64,000 nt of DNA from Leucobacter sp. CX169 (GCF_017161405.1 NZ_CP071051.1:682001-746000); one strand, 5' to 3'; counted from the first letter of the stretch, positions 1 through 10,281 are shown. Numbers and translations: made by a program. The notes: generated from the sequence alone by a model not told the origin.

Positions 1-19
1 CGCGACGACGCGCGGGGGA

Positions 20-256
20 CTATTCGTTTCCGACGGCCCCATCGATGTTCTTGCGGACATCCTCTGCCTGATCGGCGAACTTGTCGCCGGTGATCTTATT
101 GAAGAGACCGGTGGCGCCATCGAGCACCTTGTCGCTGAGGCCCTCGGCCTGCTCGCTCTTGAGCGCCGCTTCGATCTTTTCCTTGTTCTGGCCGATGACG
201 TCGCCGACCTGCTTCGCAGCCTGCTCCGCCTTTGCGCCGAGATCTTCAATACCCAT
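20..256 (-). CDS. MT0933/Rv0909-like small antitoxin-family protein
   Basis: This is a 78-residue, charged, Lys/Asp/Glu-rich protein with no membrane segment or signal peptide. Its C-terminal part (ITGDKFADQAEDVRKNID) resembles the GGKYADKVD-type motif of the MT0933/Rv0909 putative antitoxin family, and its helical repeat-like composition also recalls CsbD-type stress proteins. On the minus strand the ATG is preceded by a strong ribosome binding site (GAGGAGGAAAC). No toxin partner of the Rv0910 type is visible downstream, although the window edge is only 19 bases away, so a partner could lie outside. Family assignment is moderate; function as an antitoxin is inference. Confidence 0.6.
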   Translation of the reverse strand: MGIEDLGAKAEQAAKQVGDVIGQNKEKIEAALKSEQAEGLSDKVLDGATGLFNKITGDKFADQAEDVRKNIDGAVGNE

Positions 257-411
257 AGTGTTTCCTCCTCATAAGAGTGCCGCGTGCTCGCCACGGACGT
301 TGCGGGCGATCGCCCACTCCCCATCCTGCCGCGCGGACAGTTCTCCGTCGAGAGGGAATCTGATTCGCCCGGCGACGGCCCGCCCTGAGCATGTGCACTC
401 GGCGGCAGCGG

Positions 412-417
412 TATCCT
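412..417 (+). promoter_or_regulatory. -10 hexamer TATCCT for the glycan dehydratase gene
   Basis: TATCCT ends 6 nt before GTG 424, so transcription would begin at or next to that codon and give a leaderless mRNA. No Shine-Dalgarno sequence is present and no clear -35 box is seen. ATG 421 and ATG 391 are alternative in-frame starts. Confidence 0.4.
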
Positions 418-423
418 CGAATG

Positions 424-2259
424 GTGGAATCCCTGGAACTGCCCCGCCCGCTCGGCCGAGACACCCGAAGCTCTGGCGAGCGTTTCACGCATTTCATTCG
501 CCAGTTTGGGCTGCTGTTCGTCTGCGACGTCCTTGCCTGGGCGGTGGCGATCGTGGCAGCGCTGCTGCTCCGCTTTGATTTTTCGCTCACCCTCGTCCAC
601 TGGGGGTGGACCGCTGCGCTGATCGGCGCGACTGCCCTGCTCCAGCTCGTGGCAGGCTGGGGCTTCTGGCTCTATCGTTCGCGCTACCAGACCGGGAGCT
701 TCGACGAGGTTCGGGCCCTCTTCTTCAGTACCGTCGCGGTGAGCGCGTTCGCCTGGGTGTTTGCCTTCTGGGTCGGCTATGGCAACGGCATTCCCCGCAG
801 CACGATGGTCATCGCAGGTCCGATCGCTTTCAGCCTGATGGGGATTTTGCGCTACCTCATTCGGTTGGCCGACGAGCAGCGCATGAAGCCCGGCGCCGAG
901 GCAGAGCGGGTCCTGATTTATGGCGCCGGCTATGTCGGTTCCGCAACGGTGCGTCGCATGCTCACTGACGCGGTGGCGGGGAGCCTCCCCGTGGGGTTTC
1001 TCGACGACGATGTGGCGAAGCGTAACCTCGAGGTGCGCGGAGTGCGTGTACTCGGCGGCCTGGACGACCTTGCGGAGGTCGCGCGCCAGACATCGGCGAG
1101 TGCCGTGCTGGTCTGCATCGGGTACGCGGACTCCTCGCTTCTGCGCCGGGTCAACGACGCCGCAGCGCGCGCCGGCCTGCGGGTCATGGTGCTGCCCCCA
1201 CTCGAGCGGCTCCTCCAGGGCAAGGACGCGATTAGCGATCTGCGGGATCTCTCCATCGAGGACCTCATCGGCCGCCACCCCGTGCGCCTCGAGATGTCCT
1301 CGATCGCCGAGTACCTCCAGGATCGGGTCGTCCTCGTCACCGGCGCCGGGGGCTCGATCGGCTCGGAGCTGTGTCGCCAGCTCAGCCGTTTTGCCCCCAA
1401 GGAGCTGATCCTGCTCGATCGCGACGAGACCGCCCTGCAGGGAGCGCAGCTCTCCATCAGCGGCCACGGGCTCCTCGATACCCGCGATGTGGTTCTCGCG
1501 GATATTCGTGACGAGGAGGCGCTGCGGCGGATCTTTGCCGAGCGCCGCCCCGAGGTGGTGTTCCACGCGGCCGCGCTGAAGCACCTGCCAATGCTTGAGC
1601 AATACCCGGACGAGGCGTGGAAGACCAACGTGCTCGGCACGCTCAACGTTCTCCGCGCGGCCCAGTCGGTCGGTGTCGGCACCTTCGTGAACATCTCGAC
1701 CGACAAGGCGGCGAACCCGACGAGCGTGCTCGGGCACTCGAAGCGGGTCGCTGAGAAGCTCACGGCCTGGATGGCCGAGGAGAGCGGGATGCGTTACCTC
1801 TCGGTACGTTTCGGAAACGTGATCGGGAGCCGCGGCTCGATGCTGCCGACGTTCCAGCAGCTCATCGAGGCGGGCGGGCCGGTCACGGTCACCCACCCCG
1901 ACGTGACCCGCTACTTCATGACCATCCCCGAGGCCTGCCAGCTCGTGATTCAGGCGGGCGGGATCGGCCGTCCGGGGGAGGTCCTCATCCTGGACATGGG
2001 TGAGCCCGTGCGCATTCTCGATGTCGCCGAGCAGATGATCGCGCAGTCGGGGAAGCCGATTGAGATCGTCTTCACGGGATTGCGTCACGGCGAGAAGCTG
2101 CACGAGGAGCTCGTGGCGGCGGGGGAGGGCGACGAACGGCCCTTCCATCCGAAGATCTCGCACGCCCATGTGTCGACCATCTCGCCGGATCGCGTCGACC
2201 ACGACGGCTGGATCGCTCGCCTCAACCTGACCTCCGAGGCGGAAGGGCGCGCGCAGTGA
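424..2259 (+). CDS. Membrane-bound nucleoside-diphosphate-sugar 4,6-dehydratase (PglF/CapD/WbpM family)
   Basis: A polytopic N-terminus of about four helices (first ~140 residues) is followed by two Rossmann folds: a first domain with YGAGYVGSATVRRM and a catalytic SDR domain with VTGAGGSIGSELC. The motif NISTDKAANPTSVLGHSKRVAE is typical of UDP-GlcNAc/UDP-GalNAc 4,6-dehydratases, which make the 4-keto-6-deoxy precursor of bacillosamine, QuiNAc or FucNAc type sugars. The product is about 611 residues, normal for the family. It overlaps the next gene by 4 bp (GTGA), so the pair probably supplies one surface-glycan pathway: this enzyme makes the modified sugar nucleotide, and its neighbour loads a sugar phosphate on a polyprenyl carrier. 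The exact sugar cannot be read from sequence. Confidence 0.9.
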   Translation: MESLELPRPLGRDTRSSGERFTHFIRQFGLLFVCDVLAWAVAIVAALLLRFDFSLTLVHWGWTAALIGATALLQLVAGWGFWLYRSRYQTGSFDEVRALFFSTVAVSAFAWVFAFWVGYGNGIPRSTMVIAGPIAFSLMGILRYLIRLADEQRMKPGAEAERVLIYGAGYVGSATVRRMLTDAVAGSLPVGFLDDDVAKRNLEVRGVRVLGGLDDLAEVARQTSASAVLVCIGYADSSLLRRVNDAAARAGLRVMVLPPLERLLQGKDAISDLRDLSIEDLIGRHPVRLEMSSIAEYLQDRVVLVTGAGGSIGSELCRQLSRFAPKELILLDRDETALQGAQLSISGHGLLDTRDVVLADIRDEEALRRIFAERRPEVVFHAAALKHLPMLEQYPDEAWKTNVLGTLNVLRAAQSVGVGTFVNISTDKAANPTSVLGHSKRVAEKLTAWMAEESGMRYLSVRFGNVIGSRGSMLPTFQQLIEAGGPVTVTHPDVTRYFMTIPEACQLVIQAGGIGRPGEVLILDMGEPVRILDVAEQMIAQSGKPIEIVFTGLRHGEKLHEELVAAGEGDERPFHPKISHAHVSTISPDRVDHDGWIARLNLTSEAEGRAQ

Positions 2260-3284
2260 GCGGAGCCAGCGCCGCTGCGGTCGCCGCACTGGCCGGCGCA
2301 GCCACGCTCCTCCTCAGCCTCGGGCTGCCGCCGCTGCTCAGGCCGCTGCTTGAGCGCCTGGGCATCATGGATGTGCCGAACGAACGTTCCTCCCACGCGC
2401 GCCCTGTGCTGCGCGGTATGGGACTCGCCGTCCTGATCGCTCTGGTGGCCGGCGGGGGACTCGGCGCCTGGGGCCTTTCCGCGAGCGGGCAGCCCGGCAC
2501 CGCGGTCCTGCTGGTCGCCGTACTCGCTGGCCTCGCCTCGGGCCTCACCGGGCTGGCTGAGGACCTGCGCGGCCTCAGCGTGCCAGTGCGGAGTGCACTG
2601 CAGATCGGGATCGCCCTCGCCTCGAGCATTGCGATCGTCGCGCTGACCGGGATGTCCTGGTGGCTCGTGATCTACGCAGTACTGTTCGTGTCGAGCTACA
2701 TCAACGTGGCGAACTTCATGGATGGCCTGAATGGCATCAGCGGATTCCACGGGGTCGTCGCGGGGCTGACCTTCGCCGCCGCGGGATGGCTCGGGGGCTA
2801 TGCCTGGCTGGTCGTCGCGGGGCTCGTGCTGGCCGCTGGGTTCGCCGGGTTCCTGCCCTGGAACCTGTTCGGTCGCGGCGCGTTCCTCGGTGACGTTGGC
2901 AGCTACCTGCTCGGCGGCGCGACGGCGGTGACGAGCATGGCGGCCTTCGCGGCGGGCGTGCCGATCCTCGCATCGATCGGCCCCATGATCCTGTACTTCG
3001 GTGACGTCGGGACCACGCTCGTGCGCCGCACCCGCGAGGGGAAGAAGTGGGACGAGCCCCACAAGGAGCACGTGTATCAGCGGATCCAGCAGCTCGGATA
3101 CTCCCACCTCGCCGCCTCCGGCATGACCGCCGGCCTCTCCGCGGTCGCCTCGGTGCTCGGGCTCATTTCGTTCTTCGTGGCCCCGATCTGGTGGCTCGCG
3201 CTCACCGCAGCGGGCCTGGCGGTTCTGGCGCTGTATCTCGCGCTTCCGAGCATCCTCCCGGCGCGACACGCCCGGGTTGCGTAA
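2256..3284 (+). CDS. WecA/MraY-type polyprenyl-phosphate sugar-1-phosphate transferase (GT4)
   Basis: This 342-residue integral membrane enzyme has about ten or eleven hydrophobic segments. Family signatures are LTGLAEDLRGL (the Asp-rich loop), NFMDGLNGISG (the DNxxDG-like catalytic loop) and RGAFLGDVGSYLLGG. Such enzymes transfer a HexNAc-1-phosphate from a UDP-sugar to undecaprenyl phosphate at the cytoplasmic face. MraY itself is less likely, because the gene sits outside a division/cell-wall cluster and next to a sugar dehydratase, so a WecA- or WbpL-like glycan primer is preferred. It starts at GTG within the stop of the upstream gene, indicating translational coupling. Confidence 0.88.
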   Translation: MSGASAAAVAALAGAATLLLSLGLPPLLRPLLERLGIMDVPNERSSHARPVLRGMGLAVLIALVAGGGLGAWGLSASGQPGTAVLLVAVLAGLASGLTGLAEDLRGLSVPVRSALQIGIALASSIAIVALTGMSWWLVIYAVLFVSSYINVANFMDGLNGISGFHGVVAGLTFAAAGWLGGYAWLVVAGLVLAAGFAGFLPWNLFGRGAFLGDVGSYLLGGATAVTSMAAFAAGVPILASIGPMILYFGDVGTTLVRRTREGKKWDEPHKEHVYQRIQQLGYSHLAASGMTAGLSAVASVLGLISFFVAPIWWLALTAAGLAVLALYLALPSILPARHARVA

Positions 3285-3629
3285 ATGCCCCCTGCTGTGA
3301 CAGAATGGGTGAGTTCAGTACTTCTTGCCTTCGGGTAGGGATCACTGCCAGGTTTGTGCATAGTCAACCGGAAGAGCGGCGTATCGCTGCGGAACGGGTT
3401 TGGCTAGGCCGCGGGTAGCGAACAACTTCCCAATCATTCGATCGGTCGCGCGTTTCGGCGCCGGCCGAATTCGTCTGTGTGGGGAGTTCGCGCCTTTGTG
3501 CGCGATTGACAGGTGAACAGCGAAGCCGCATCAAGATCCTCGGAACGAGATGTTAGAGCGCTACGTACGCAAGACGTCCAATGCGCGGGCCAACAGCCCG
3601 AGTAAGACGCAAGAGAAAGAGAGAGTCAC
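3285..3629. other. 345-bp intergenic leader of the S10 ribosomal operon
   Basis: No credible gene is present. The stretch holds a small hairpin TCGCGC/GCGCGA (3488-3493 with 3500-3505), directly abutting a TTGACA box (3506-3511), and a second small hairpin CGGGC-CAACA-GCCCG (3586-3600) about 30 nt before rpsJ. It presumably carries the main promoter and an untranslated leader for the ribosomal operon. The r-protein autoregulatory target cannot be identified from sequence alone. Confidence 0.6.
3506..3537 (+). promoter_or_regulatory. Candidate promoter of the S10 operon
   Basis: A perfect -35 box TTGACA (3506-3511) is followed by CAAGAT (3532-3537) as the best -10-like hexamer, but the spacing is 20 bp, longer than usual. 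The position, about 90 nt upstream of rpsJ, fits a growth-rate-controlled r-protein promoter. The -35 is convincing, the -10 is not. Confidence 0.3.
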
Positions 3630-3938
3630 ATGGCGGGACAGAAGATCCGCATTCGACTGAAGTCGTATGACCACGAGGTCATCGATTCCTCGGCTCGCAA
3701 GATCGTTGACACGGTAACCCGCGCGGGTGCCACTGTCATCGGCCCCGTGCCGCTGCCGACTGAGAAGAACGTGATCGCAGTGATCCGTTCGCCTCACAAG
3801 TACAAGGACAGTCGCGAACACTTCGAGAAGCGCACGCACAAGCGCCTCATCGACATCGTCGATCCGACCCCGAAGGCCGTCGATTCGCTCATGCGTCTCG
3901 ACCTGCCGGCGGATGTCAACATCGAGATCAAGCTGTAA
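3630..3938 (+). CDS. rpsJ: 30S ribosomal protein S10
   Basis: The 102-residue product begins [19 protein letters not shown] and contains [15 protein letters not shown] and [15 protein letters not shown], all hallmark S10 segments. S10 binds 16S rRNA in the 30S head and, as NusE, can take part in transcription antitermination. It is the first gene of the S10 operon, with a purine-rich site (AAGAGAAAGAGAG) before its ATG and rplC 11 bp downstream. Length matches the family. Confidence 0.98.
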   Translation: MAGQKIRIRLKSYDHEVIDSSARKIVDTVTRAGATVIGPVPLPTEKNVIAVIRSPHKYKDSREHFEKRTHKRLIDIVDPTPKAVDSLMRLDLPADVNIEIKL

Positions 3939-3949
3939 AGGGGAGGATC

Positions 3950-4606
3950 ATGACGAACGTAAATAACACCGTCAAGGGCCTCCTTGGCACCAAGCTGGGC
4001 ATGACTCAGGTCTGGGATGAGAACGGCAAGCTGGTCCCCGTGACCGTTGTTGAGATCAACCCCAACGTGGTCACCCAGATCCGCACCCCCGAGCTCGATG
4101 GCTACAACGCCATTCAGATCGCTGCAGGCGACATTGACCCCCGTAAGGTCAACCAGCCCGCGACCGCTCACTTCGCGAAGGCCGGCGTCACGCCGCGCCG
4201 CCACCTCGCAGAGGTGCGCACCGCGAACGCAGGCGAGTACGCGCTCGGCCAGGAGCTCACCATCGGTGAGACCTTCGAAGCCGGCCAGCTGGTCGACGTC
4301 GTTGGCACCTCGAAGGGCAAGGGCTTCGCTGGCGTTATGAAGCGCCACAACTTCAGTGGCGTCGGCGCATCGCACGGTGCACACCGCAACCACCGCAAGC
4401 CCGGCTCGATCGGCGCCTCGGCTACGCCGGGCCGCGTGTTCAAGGGTCACAAGATGGCTGGCCGCATGGGTGGCGAGCGCGTGACCGTGCAGAACCTCAC
4501 GGTTCACGCGGTTGACATCGAGAAGGGTGTCGTCCTGATCAAGGGCGCCGTCCCCGGTGCACGTGGTCGCCTTGTATTCGTTCGCAACGCAGTGAAGGGG
4601 GCGTAG
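3950..4606 (+). CDS. rplC: 50S ribosomal protein L3
   Basis: This 218-residue protein shows the L3 beta-barrel start ([24 protein letters not shown]) and the conserved central extension ([34 protein letters not shown], read across residues ~123-156) that reaches toward the peptidyl transferase centre. L3 is an early assembly protein of the 50S subunit. The gene is preceded by GGGGAGG and followed after 3 bp by rplD. Nothing unusual is seen. Confidence 0.98.
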   Translation: MTNVNNTVKGLLGTKLGMTQVWDENGKLVPVTVVEINPNVVTQIRTPELDGYNAIQIAAGDIDPRKVNQPATAHFAKAGVTPRRHLAEVRTANAGEYALGQELTIGETFEAGQLVDVVGTSKGKGFAGVMKRHNFSGVGASHGAHRNHRKPGSIGASATPGRVFKGHKMAGRMGGERVTVQNLTVHAVDIEKGVVLIKGAVPGARGRLVFVRNAVKGA

Positions 4607-4609
4607 TTC

Positions 4610-5263
4610 ATGGCTACCGCTACCACGCTCGACGTCCTGAGCGCGAAGGGTAAGAAGGTCGGCACTGTCGATCTGCCCGAGTCGATCTTCGGCGTCGAAG
4701 CTAACGTTCCGCTGATCCACCAGGTTGTTGTCGCGCAGCTCGCTGCCGCACGCCAGGGGACGCACAAGACCAAGAACCGTGGCGAAGTGTCCGGTTCGGG
4801 TGTCAAGCCGTTCAAGCAGAAGGGCACCGGCCGCGCTCGTCAGGGTTCGGTACGTGCACCTGAGCACCGCGGCGGCGGCGTCGTCCACGGCCCCAAGCCG
4901 CGTGACTACTCGCAGCGCACCCCCAAGAAGATGATCGCTGCTGCTCTTCGCGGCGTGCTCTCGGACCGCGCACGCGGTTCGCGGATCCACGTCCTTGAGT
5001 CGTTCGGTCTCGACAACAAGCCCAGCACCAAGGCTGCCCGCGAGGTCATCGCCCTGGTTGCTCCTGGCAAGCGTGTACTCGTGGTCATGGACCGCGCTGA
5101 TGCGTTGACCGAGCCCAGTGCTCGCAACCTTGAGAACGTGCACCTGTTGTTCCAGGATCAGCTCAACGCGTACGACGTTGTCGTCAGCGATGACATCGTT
5201 TTCACCAAGGCCGCCTTTGACGATTTCGTCGCCGCGCGCGCCGTCAAGGAGGTCTCGAAGTAA
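4610..5263 (+). CDS. rplD: 50S ribosomal protein L4
   Basis: The 217-residue protein carries the L4 hallmark loop region ([20 protein letters not shown], then [14 protein letters not shown]) that lines the peptide exit tunnel, followed by a C-terminal Rossmann-like domain. In enteric bacteria L4 also autoregulates the S10 operon; whether it does so here is unknown. Its TAA stop shares one base with the ATG of rplW (TAATG), so translation is coupled. Confidence 0.98.
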   Translation: MATATTLDVLSAKGKKVGTVDLPESIFGVEANVPLIHQVVVAQLAAARQGTHKTKNRGEVSGSGVKPFKQKGTGRARQGSVRAPEHRGGGVVHGPKPRDYSQRTPKKMIAAALRGVLSDRARGSRIHVLESFGLDNKPSTKAAREVIALVAPGKRVLVVMDRADALTEPSARNLENVHLLFQDQLNAYDVVVSDDIVFTKAAFDDFVAARAVKEVSK

Positions 5264-5562
5264 TGAGCCTGAACAAGAACCCGCACGACGTCGTCATCGC
5301 GCCGGTCGTTTCGGAGAAGAGCTATGCGCTCATCGACGGCAACGGACAGTACACCTTTGAGGTGCACCCGGACTCGAACAAGACCGAGATCAAGCTCGCA
5401 ATCGAGCAGATCTTCAACGTGAAGATCGACAAGATCAACACGCTGAACCGCAAGGGCAAGACGCGCCGCACCAAGTTCGGCCAGGGCAAGCGCAAGGACA
5501 CCAAGCGTGCCATTGTGACCCTGAAGTCGGGCTCCATCGACATCTTCACGGCCGCGCTGTAG
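5263..5562 (+). CDS. rplW: 50S ribosomal protein L23
   Basis: The 99-residue product contains [15 protein letters not shown] near its N-terminus and [22 protein letters not shown] near its C-terminus, as in bacterial L23. L23 sits at the tunnel exit and is the docking point for trigger factor and SRP. The start overlaps the rplD stop by one base. Spacing to rplB is 22 bp, with a GAAGAGGA site. Confidence 0.98.
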   Translation: MSLNKNPHDVVIAPVVSEKSYALIDGNGQYTFEVHPDSNKTEIKLAIEQIFNVKIDKINTLNRKGKTRRTKFGQGKRKDTKRAIVTLKSGSIDIFTAAL

Positions 5563-5584
5563 AAGGGGCGAAGAGGAACTAGAT

Positions 5585-6421
<837 letters not shown>

Positions 6422-6434
6422 GTAGGGAGAGAAT

Positions 6435-6716
6435 ATGCCTCGCAGTCTCAAAAAGGGCCCCTTCGTCGATAACCACCTGCTCAGCAAGGTTGTTACGCAG
6501 AACGAAGCTGGTACCAAGAACGTCATCAAGACCTGGTCGCGCCGCTCGATGATCGTGCCGTCCATGCTCGGACACACGATCGCGGTTCACGATGGGCGCA
6601 AGCACATCCCCGTGTTCGTCACCGAGACGATGGTTGGTCACAAGTTGGGCGAATTCGCTCCGACTCGTACCTTCCGCGGTCACGTGAAGGACGACAAGAA
6701 GGGCCGTCGCCGCTAA
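6435..6716 (+). CDS. rpsS: 30S ribosomal protein S19
   Basis: The 93-residue protein begins [16 protein letters not shown] and contains [25 protein letters not shown], the classical S19 signature; it ends with a basic KDDKKGRRR tail. S19 contacts the A-site finger in the 30S head. The ribosome binding site is AGGGAGAG, 13 bp downstream of rplB. Confidence 0.98.
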   Translation: MPRSLKKGPFVDNHLLSKVVTQNEAGTKNVIKTWSRRSMIVPSMLGHTIAVHDGRKHIPVFVTETMVGHKLGEFAPTRTFRGHVKDDKKGRRR

Positions 6717-6742
6717 CGCGGTGGCGTGAAGGAGGAATAAGA

Positions 6743-7126
6743 ATGGTGGAGTCGACCGCACGTTTGCGTCATATCCGCATCACCCCCATGAAGGCCCGTC
6801 GCGTTGTGAACCTCGTACGTGGAAAGCAGGCCGAAGAGGCCCTCGCAATCCTGAAGTTCGCGCCGCAGGCCGCTGCCGAGCCCGTGTTCAAGCTCGTTGC
6901 TTCGGCAATGGCGAACGCACGTGTCAAGGCCGATAAGGAAAACCTTCGTCTCAACGAAGAGGAGCTCTATGTAGCTACCGCTTTCGTCGACGAGGGTGCA
7001 ACCCTGAAGCGCTTCCGCCCCCGGGCACAGGGTCGCGCATTCAAGATCATGAAGCGCACGAGCCACATCACGATCGTCCTCAAGACGGCCGATGAGCTCG
7101 AGGCAGTCAAGAAGGGAGCCAAATAA
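6743..7126 (+). CDS. rplV: 50S ribosomal protein L22
   Basis: The 127-residue product contains [19 protein letters not shown] at the N-terminus and the tunnel-lining beta-hairpin region [25 protein letters not shown], diagnostic of L22. A strong Shine-Dalgarno (AAGGAGG) precedes the ATG. The gene is followed with no gap by rpsC, whose ATG comes directly after the TAA. Confidence 0.98.
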   Translation: MVESTARLRHIRITPMKARRVVNLVRGKQAEEALAILKFAPQAAAEPVFKLVASAMANARVKADKENLRLNEEELYVATAFVDEGATLKRFRPRAQGRAFKIMKRTSHITIVLKTADELEAVKKGAK

Positions 7127-7891
7127 ATGGGCCAGAAGATTCACCCGTATGGCTTCCGCCTCGGGATCACCACTGATCACGTATCGCGTTGGTTCTCGGA
7201 TTCGCAGAAGCCGGGACAGCGTTACGCGGATTACCTCGCAGAGGACATCCGTATCCGTGAGTACCTGACCAAGTCGCTTGACCGCGCAGGCGTTTCGCGT
7301 GTCGAGATCGAGCGCACTCGTGACCGCGTCCGCGTGGACATCCACTCGGCTCGTCCGGGCATCGTCATCGGTCGCCGCGGCGCCGAGGCGGAGCGCATTC
7401 GTGCCGACCTCGAGAAGCTCTCGGGCAAGCAGATCCAGCTGAACATCCTCGAGGTCAAGAACCCCGAGGCCGACGCTCAGCTCGTCGCACAGGGCATTGC
7501 CGAGCAGCTCGCTGCTCGCGTGGCGTTCCGTCGTGCGATGCGCAAGGGTCTCCAGGGCGCGCAGCGCGCTGGCGCCAAGGGCATCCGGATCCAGGTCTCG
7601 GGTCGCCTCGGCGGCGCCGAGATGAGCCGTTCAGAGTTCTACCGCGAGGGTCGCGTGCCCCTGCACACGCTCCGCGCGAACATCGACTACGGCTTCTACG
7701 AGGCCAAGACGACGTTCGGCCGTATCGGCGTGAAGGTCTGGATCTACAAGGGCGACATGACGAACAAGGAGCTCGCTCGCGAGCAGGCTTCGCAGAAGTC
7801 GTCGTCGCGCGGCCGTGATGACCGTCGTCGCGCTCCCCGTGAGGGTCGCGCTCCCGAGGCTGCGGCTGCCGCAGCAGGATCGGAGAAGTAA
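7127..7891 (+). CDS. rpsC: 30S ribosomal protein S3
   Basis: This 254-residue protein has an N-terminal KH type II domain with the GxxG loop ([13 protein letters not shown]) and the conserved [24 protein letters not shown] segment, then the S3 C-terminal domain ([24 protein letters not shown]). A disordered basic/Ala-rich tail ([20 protein letters not shown]) extends the C-terminus by about 35 residues, a feature common in actinobacterial S3. The gene abuts rplV directly, so coupling is expected. Confidence 0.98.
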   Translation: MGQKIHPYGFRLGITTDHVSRWFSDSQKPGQRYADYLAEDIRIREYLTKSLDRAGVSRVEIERTRDRVRVDIHSARPGIVIGRRGAEAERIRADLEKLSGKQIQLNILEVKNPEADAQLVAQGIAEQLAARVAFRRAMRKGLQGAQRAGAKGIRIQVSGRLGGAEMSRSEFYREGRVPLHTLRANIDYGFYEAKTTFGRIGVKVWIYKGDMTNKELAREQASQKSSSRGRDDRRRAPREGRAPEAAAAAAGSEK

Positions 7892-7893
7892 GC

Positions 7894-8313
7894 ATGCTGA
7901 TTCCCCGTCGAGTCAAGTACCGCAAGCAGCACCACCCGAAGCGTTCGGGCCACGCAACCGGCGGCACCAAGGTGTCGTTCGGTGAGTTTGGTATCCAGGC
8001 GCTCACCCCCGCGTATGTTACCAACCGTCAGATCGAGTCCGCTCGTATCGCGATGACGCGTCACATCAAGCGCGGTGGCAAGGTGTGGATCAACATCTAC
8101 CCTGACCGTCCTCTCACGAAGAAGCCCGCCGAAACCCGCATGGGTTCCGGTAAGGGTTCACCCGAGTGGTGGGTGGCAAATGTCAAGCCGGGTCGCGTCC
8201 TCTTCGAGGTCGCGGGCGTCGACGAGGAGCTTGCGCGTGAGGCATTGACTCGCGCAATTCACAAGCTCCCGCTGAAGGCCCGGATTATCAAGCGTGAGGA
8301 GGGCGACGCGTAA
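7894..8313 (+). CDS. rplP: 50S ribosomal protein L16
   Basis: The 139-residue protein begins [17 protein letters not shown] and contains [23 protein letters not shown], the L16 signature near the A-site. L16 is needed for late 50S assembly. The ATG follows rpsC after 2 bp, and its TAA overlaps the ATG of rpmC (TAATG). Confidence 0.98.
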   Translation: MLIPRRVKYRKQHHPKRSGHATGGTKVSFGEFGIQALTPAYVTNRQIESARIAMTRHIKRGGKVWINIYPDRPLTKKPAETRMGSGKGSPEWWVANVKPGRVLFEVAGVDEELAREALTRAIHKLPLKARIIKREEGDA

Positions 8314-8609
8314 TGGCGATCGGTACCAAGGAACTTGCCATCACCGAACTCGACACGTTCGAGGATGAGCGCCTCGTAGAGGAGCTCAAGAAGTCGAAGG
8401 CAGAGCTGTTCAACCTGCGCTTCCAGTCGGCCACCGGCCAGCTGGAAAGCCATGGCCGTGTGAGCCACGTAAAGCGTGACATCGCTCGCATCTACACCGT
8501 GATCCGTGAGCGCGAGCTCGGGATTCGGGCAACGCCCGCTCCGACTCCGGTCAAGACGGCGAAGAAGAGCAAGAAGGCGGACGATTCCGCCGAGACGAAG
8601 GAGGCCTAA
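8313..8609 (+). CDS. rpmC: 50S ribosomal protein L29
   Basis: The core (residues ~8-75: [20 protein letters not shown], then [28 protein letters not shown]) is a standard L29 two-helix hairpin, located at the tunnel exit next to L23. At 98 residues it is about 30 longer than typical L29. The excess is a C-terminal Ala/Lys-rich low-complexity tail ([18 protein letters not shown]), likely disordered. Confidence 0.97.
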   Translation: MAIGTKELAITELDTFEDERLVEELKKSKAELFNLRFQSATGQLESHGRVSHVKRDIARIYTVIRERELGIRATPAPTPVKTAKKSKKADDSAETKEA

Positions 8610-8611
8610 CC

Positions 8612-8905
8612 ATGGCTAAGGTCGAGGAACAGGCCGGCCAGGAGTCGGCTGAGGCACGCGCGGATCGCAAGACCCGCCGTGGCTACGTCGTCAGCGACAA
8701 GATGGATAAGACCATCGTCGTTGAGGTTGAGGACCGCGTGAAGCACCCTCTCTACGGCAAGGTGATTCGTCGCTCGTCGAAGATCAAGGCACACGATGAA
8801 GAGAACACCGCCGGCATCGGCGACATGGTCCTCATCGCGGAGACCCGCCCGTTGAGCGCCACCAAGCACTGGCGCCTCGTCGAGATCCTCGAGAAGGCGA
8901 AGTAA
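8612..8905 (+). CDS. rpsQ: 30S ribosomal protein S17
   Basis: The 97-residue OB-fold protein contains [32 protein letters not shown] and [23 protein letters not shown], typical of S17. S17 is a primary 16S rRNA binder. Its TAA stop codon lies inside a perfect 9-bp inverted repeat (see 8900-8921). Confidence 0.98.
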   Translation: MAKVEEQAGQESAEARADRKTRRGYVVSDKMDKTIVVEVEDRVKHPLYGKVIRRSSKIKAHDEENTAGIGDMVLIAETRPLSATKHWRLVEILEKAK

Positions 8906-8921
8906 GCCTCGCGGCTTACTT
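8900..8921 (+). repeat. Perfect 9-bp hairpin spanning the rpsQ stop codon
   Basis: AAGTAAGCC (8900-8908) and GGCTTACTT (8913-8921) are exact reverse complements around a TCGC loop. The TAA stop of rpsQ is inside the 5' arm. No U-tract follows, so this is not a classical terminator; it may stabilise or process the operon mRNA at the rpsQ/rplN boundary. Confidence 0.8.
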
Positions 8922-8938
8922 GGAATAAGGAGTAGCAA

Positions 8939-9307
8939 GTGATTCAGCAGGAATCCCGACTTAAGGTGGCCGATAACACGGGCGCCAAGGAGTTGCTCAC
9001 CATTCGCGTTCTCGGTGGCTCAGGCCGTCGGTACGCGAGCCTTGGGGATACCATCGTGGCGACTGTCAAGGACGCCATCCCCGGTGGCAACGTGAAGAAG
9101 GGCGATGTCGTCAAGGCGGTCATCGTTCGTACCAAGAAGCAGGTCCGTCGCGTTGACGGCTCGTACATCAAGTTCGACGAGAACGCTGCCGTGATCCTGA
9201 AGACTGACGGGGAGCCTCGCGGCACCCGCATCTTCGGTCCGGTTGGCCGTGAGCTTCGTGACAAGAAGTTCATGAAGATCGTCTCGCTCGCGCCGGAGGT
9301 TATTTAA
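8939..9307 (+). CDS. rplN: 50S ribosomal protein L14
   Basis: The 122-residue protein starts from GTG as [19 protein letters not shown] and contains [27 protein letters not shown], both diagnostic of L14, a 23S rRNA binder at the subunit interface and the docking point of the silencing factor RsfS. A good Shine-Dalgarno (TAAGGAG) lies 7 nt upstream. This is the first gene of the spc-type section. Confidence 0.98.
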   Translation: MIQQESRLKVADNTGAKELLTIRVLGGSGRRYASLGDTIVATVKDAIPGGNVKKGDVVKAVIVRTKKQVRRVDGSYIKFDENAAVILKTDGEPRGTRIFGPVGRELRDKKFMKIVSLAPEVI

Positions 9308-9309
9308 TC

Positions 9310-9672
9310 ATGGCGAAAAGGATCAAGAAGGGTGACCTCGTAGAGGTCATCTCGGGCGCTACGCAGGAGCGTGGCGGCGACCGGGGCAAGCAGGGTCGCG
9401 TTCTCGCGATCAACACTGAGACCGAGCGCATCATCGTTGAGGGCGTCAACTACGTCACCAAGCACGCGAAGGTCGGCCAGTCGGCTGGCGGCACGAAGGA
9501 GGGTGGCATCCAGACGATGGAGGCCCCCATCCACGTGTCGAACGTCGCACTCGTTGATCCCTCGACCAAGAAGCCGACTCGCGTTGGCTTCCGCGTCGAG
9601 GAGATCGAGAAGGACGGTAAGAAGAAGACCGTCCGCGTCCGTTACGCGAAGACGTCTGGGAAGGACCTCTGA
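9310..9672 (+). CDS. rplX: 50S ribosomal protein L24
   Basis: The 120-residue protein has a KOW motif region ([29 protein letters not shown]) and [15 protein letters not shown], matching L24, an assembly initiator of the 50S subunit. The acidic turn QERGGDRG lengthens the KOW loop slightly compared with the usual GxDKGKxG. Its final TGA shares an A with the next start (TGATG). Confidence 0.97.
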   Translation: MAKRIKKGDLVEVISGATQERGGDRGKQGRVLAINTETERIIVEGVNYVTKHAKVGQSAGGTKEGGIQTMEAPIHVSNVALVDPSTKKPTRVGFRVEEIEKDGKKKTVRVRYAKTSGKDL

Positions 9673-10241
9673 TGACTGAACAGGCTGTCAAGGCTCAGCC
9701 CCGGCTGAAGCAGAAGTACCAGAGCGAGATCGTTCCCGCCCTCCGCGAGGAGTTCGGGTTCGGCAACATCCACCAGGTTCCCGGCCTCGTCAAGATCGTC
9801 GTGAACACGGGTGTGGGTGAAGCAGCTCGCGATGGCAAGGTCATCGACGGTGCAATCGCCGACCTGACCAAGATCACGGGCCAGAAGCCCATGGTCACCA
9901 AGGCACGCAAGTCCATCGCGCAGTTCAAGCTTCGCGAGGGTCAGCTGATTGGTGCGCACGTTACGCTGCGCGGCGATCGTGCCTGGGAGTTCATGGATCG
10001 TCTGGTTTCGCTCGCACTGCCCCGCATCCGCGATTTCCGCGGTCTGTCGGCCAAGCAGTTCGACGGAAACGGCAACTACACCTTCGGTATTCAGGAGCAG
10101 AGTGTGTTCCACGAGATCGATCAGGATAAGATCGATCGGGTGCGTGGGTTCGACATCACTGTCGTGACCACCGCAAAGACCGATGATGAGGGTCGCGCGC
10201 TGCTCAAGGCGCTCGGCTTCCCGTTCCGGGTAGACAACTAA
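9672..10241 (+). CDS. rplE: 50S ribosomal protein L5
   Basis: The 189-residue protein contains [45 protein letters not shown] and [28 protein letters not shown], all L5 hallmarks; L5 binds 5S rRNA. In most spc operons rpsN (S14) comes next, but here only a 104-bp gap with a perfect hairpin separates it from rpsH. Confidence 0.98.
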   Translation: MTEQAVKAQPRLKQKYQSEIVPALREEFGFGNIHQVPGLVKIVVNTGVGEAARDGKVIDGAIADLTKITGQKPMVTKARKSIAQFKLREGQLIGAHVTLRGDRAWEFMDRLVSLALPRIRDFRGLSAKQFDGNGNYTFGIQEQSVFHEIDQDKIDRVRGFDITVVTTAKTDDEGRALLKALGFPFRVDN

Positions 10242-10254
10242 ATAGTCCATGCGA

Positions 10255-10281
10255 GGTGGGCGCCCGTTTCGGGCGCCCACC
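10255..10281 (+). repeat. Perfect 12-bp hairpin at the vacant rpsN position
   Basis: GGTGGGCGCCCG (10255-10266) and CGGGCGCCCACC (10270-10281) pair exactly around a TTT loop. It is not followed by a T-run. It lies between rplE and rpsH, exactly where rpsN usually sits, and could act as an mRNA processing or stability element or a partial terminator. Confidence 0.85.

Noticed and set aside
20-423. Toxin-antitoxin module at the window start
   Set aside because: Only an antitoxin-like gene is visible and the neighbouring divergent gene is a glycan enzyme, so a module cannot be claimed.
3794-5143. Long reverse-strand open frame opposite rplC/rplD (and similar ones opposite rplB, SURF1 and DUF6350)
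   Set aside because: High-GC codon bias keeps antisense frames open. The sense strand encodes unmistakable conserved proteins, and the antisense products show no motif or ribosome binding site.
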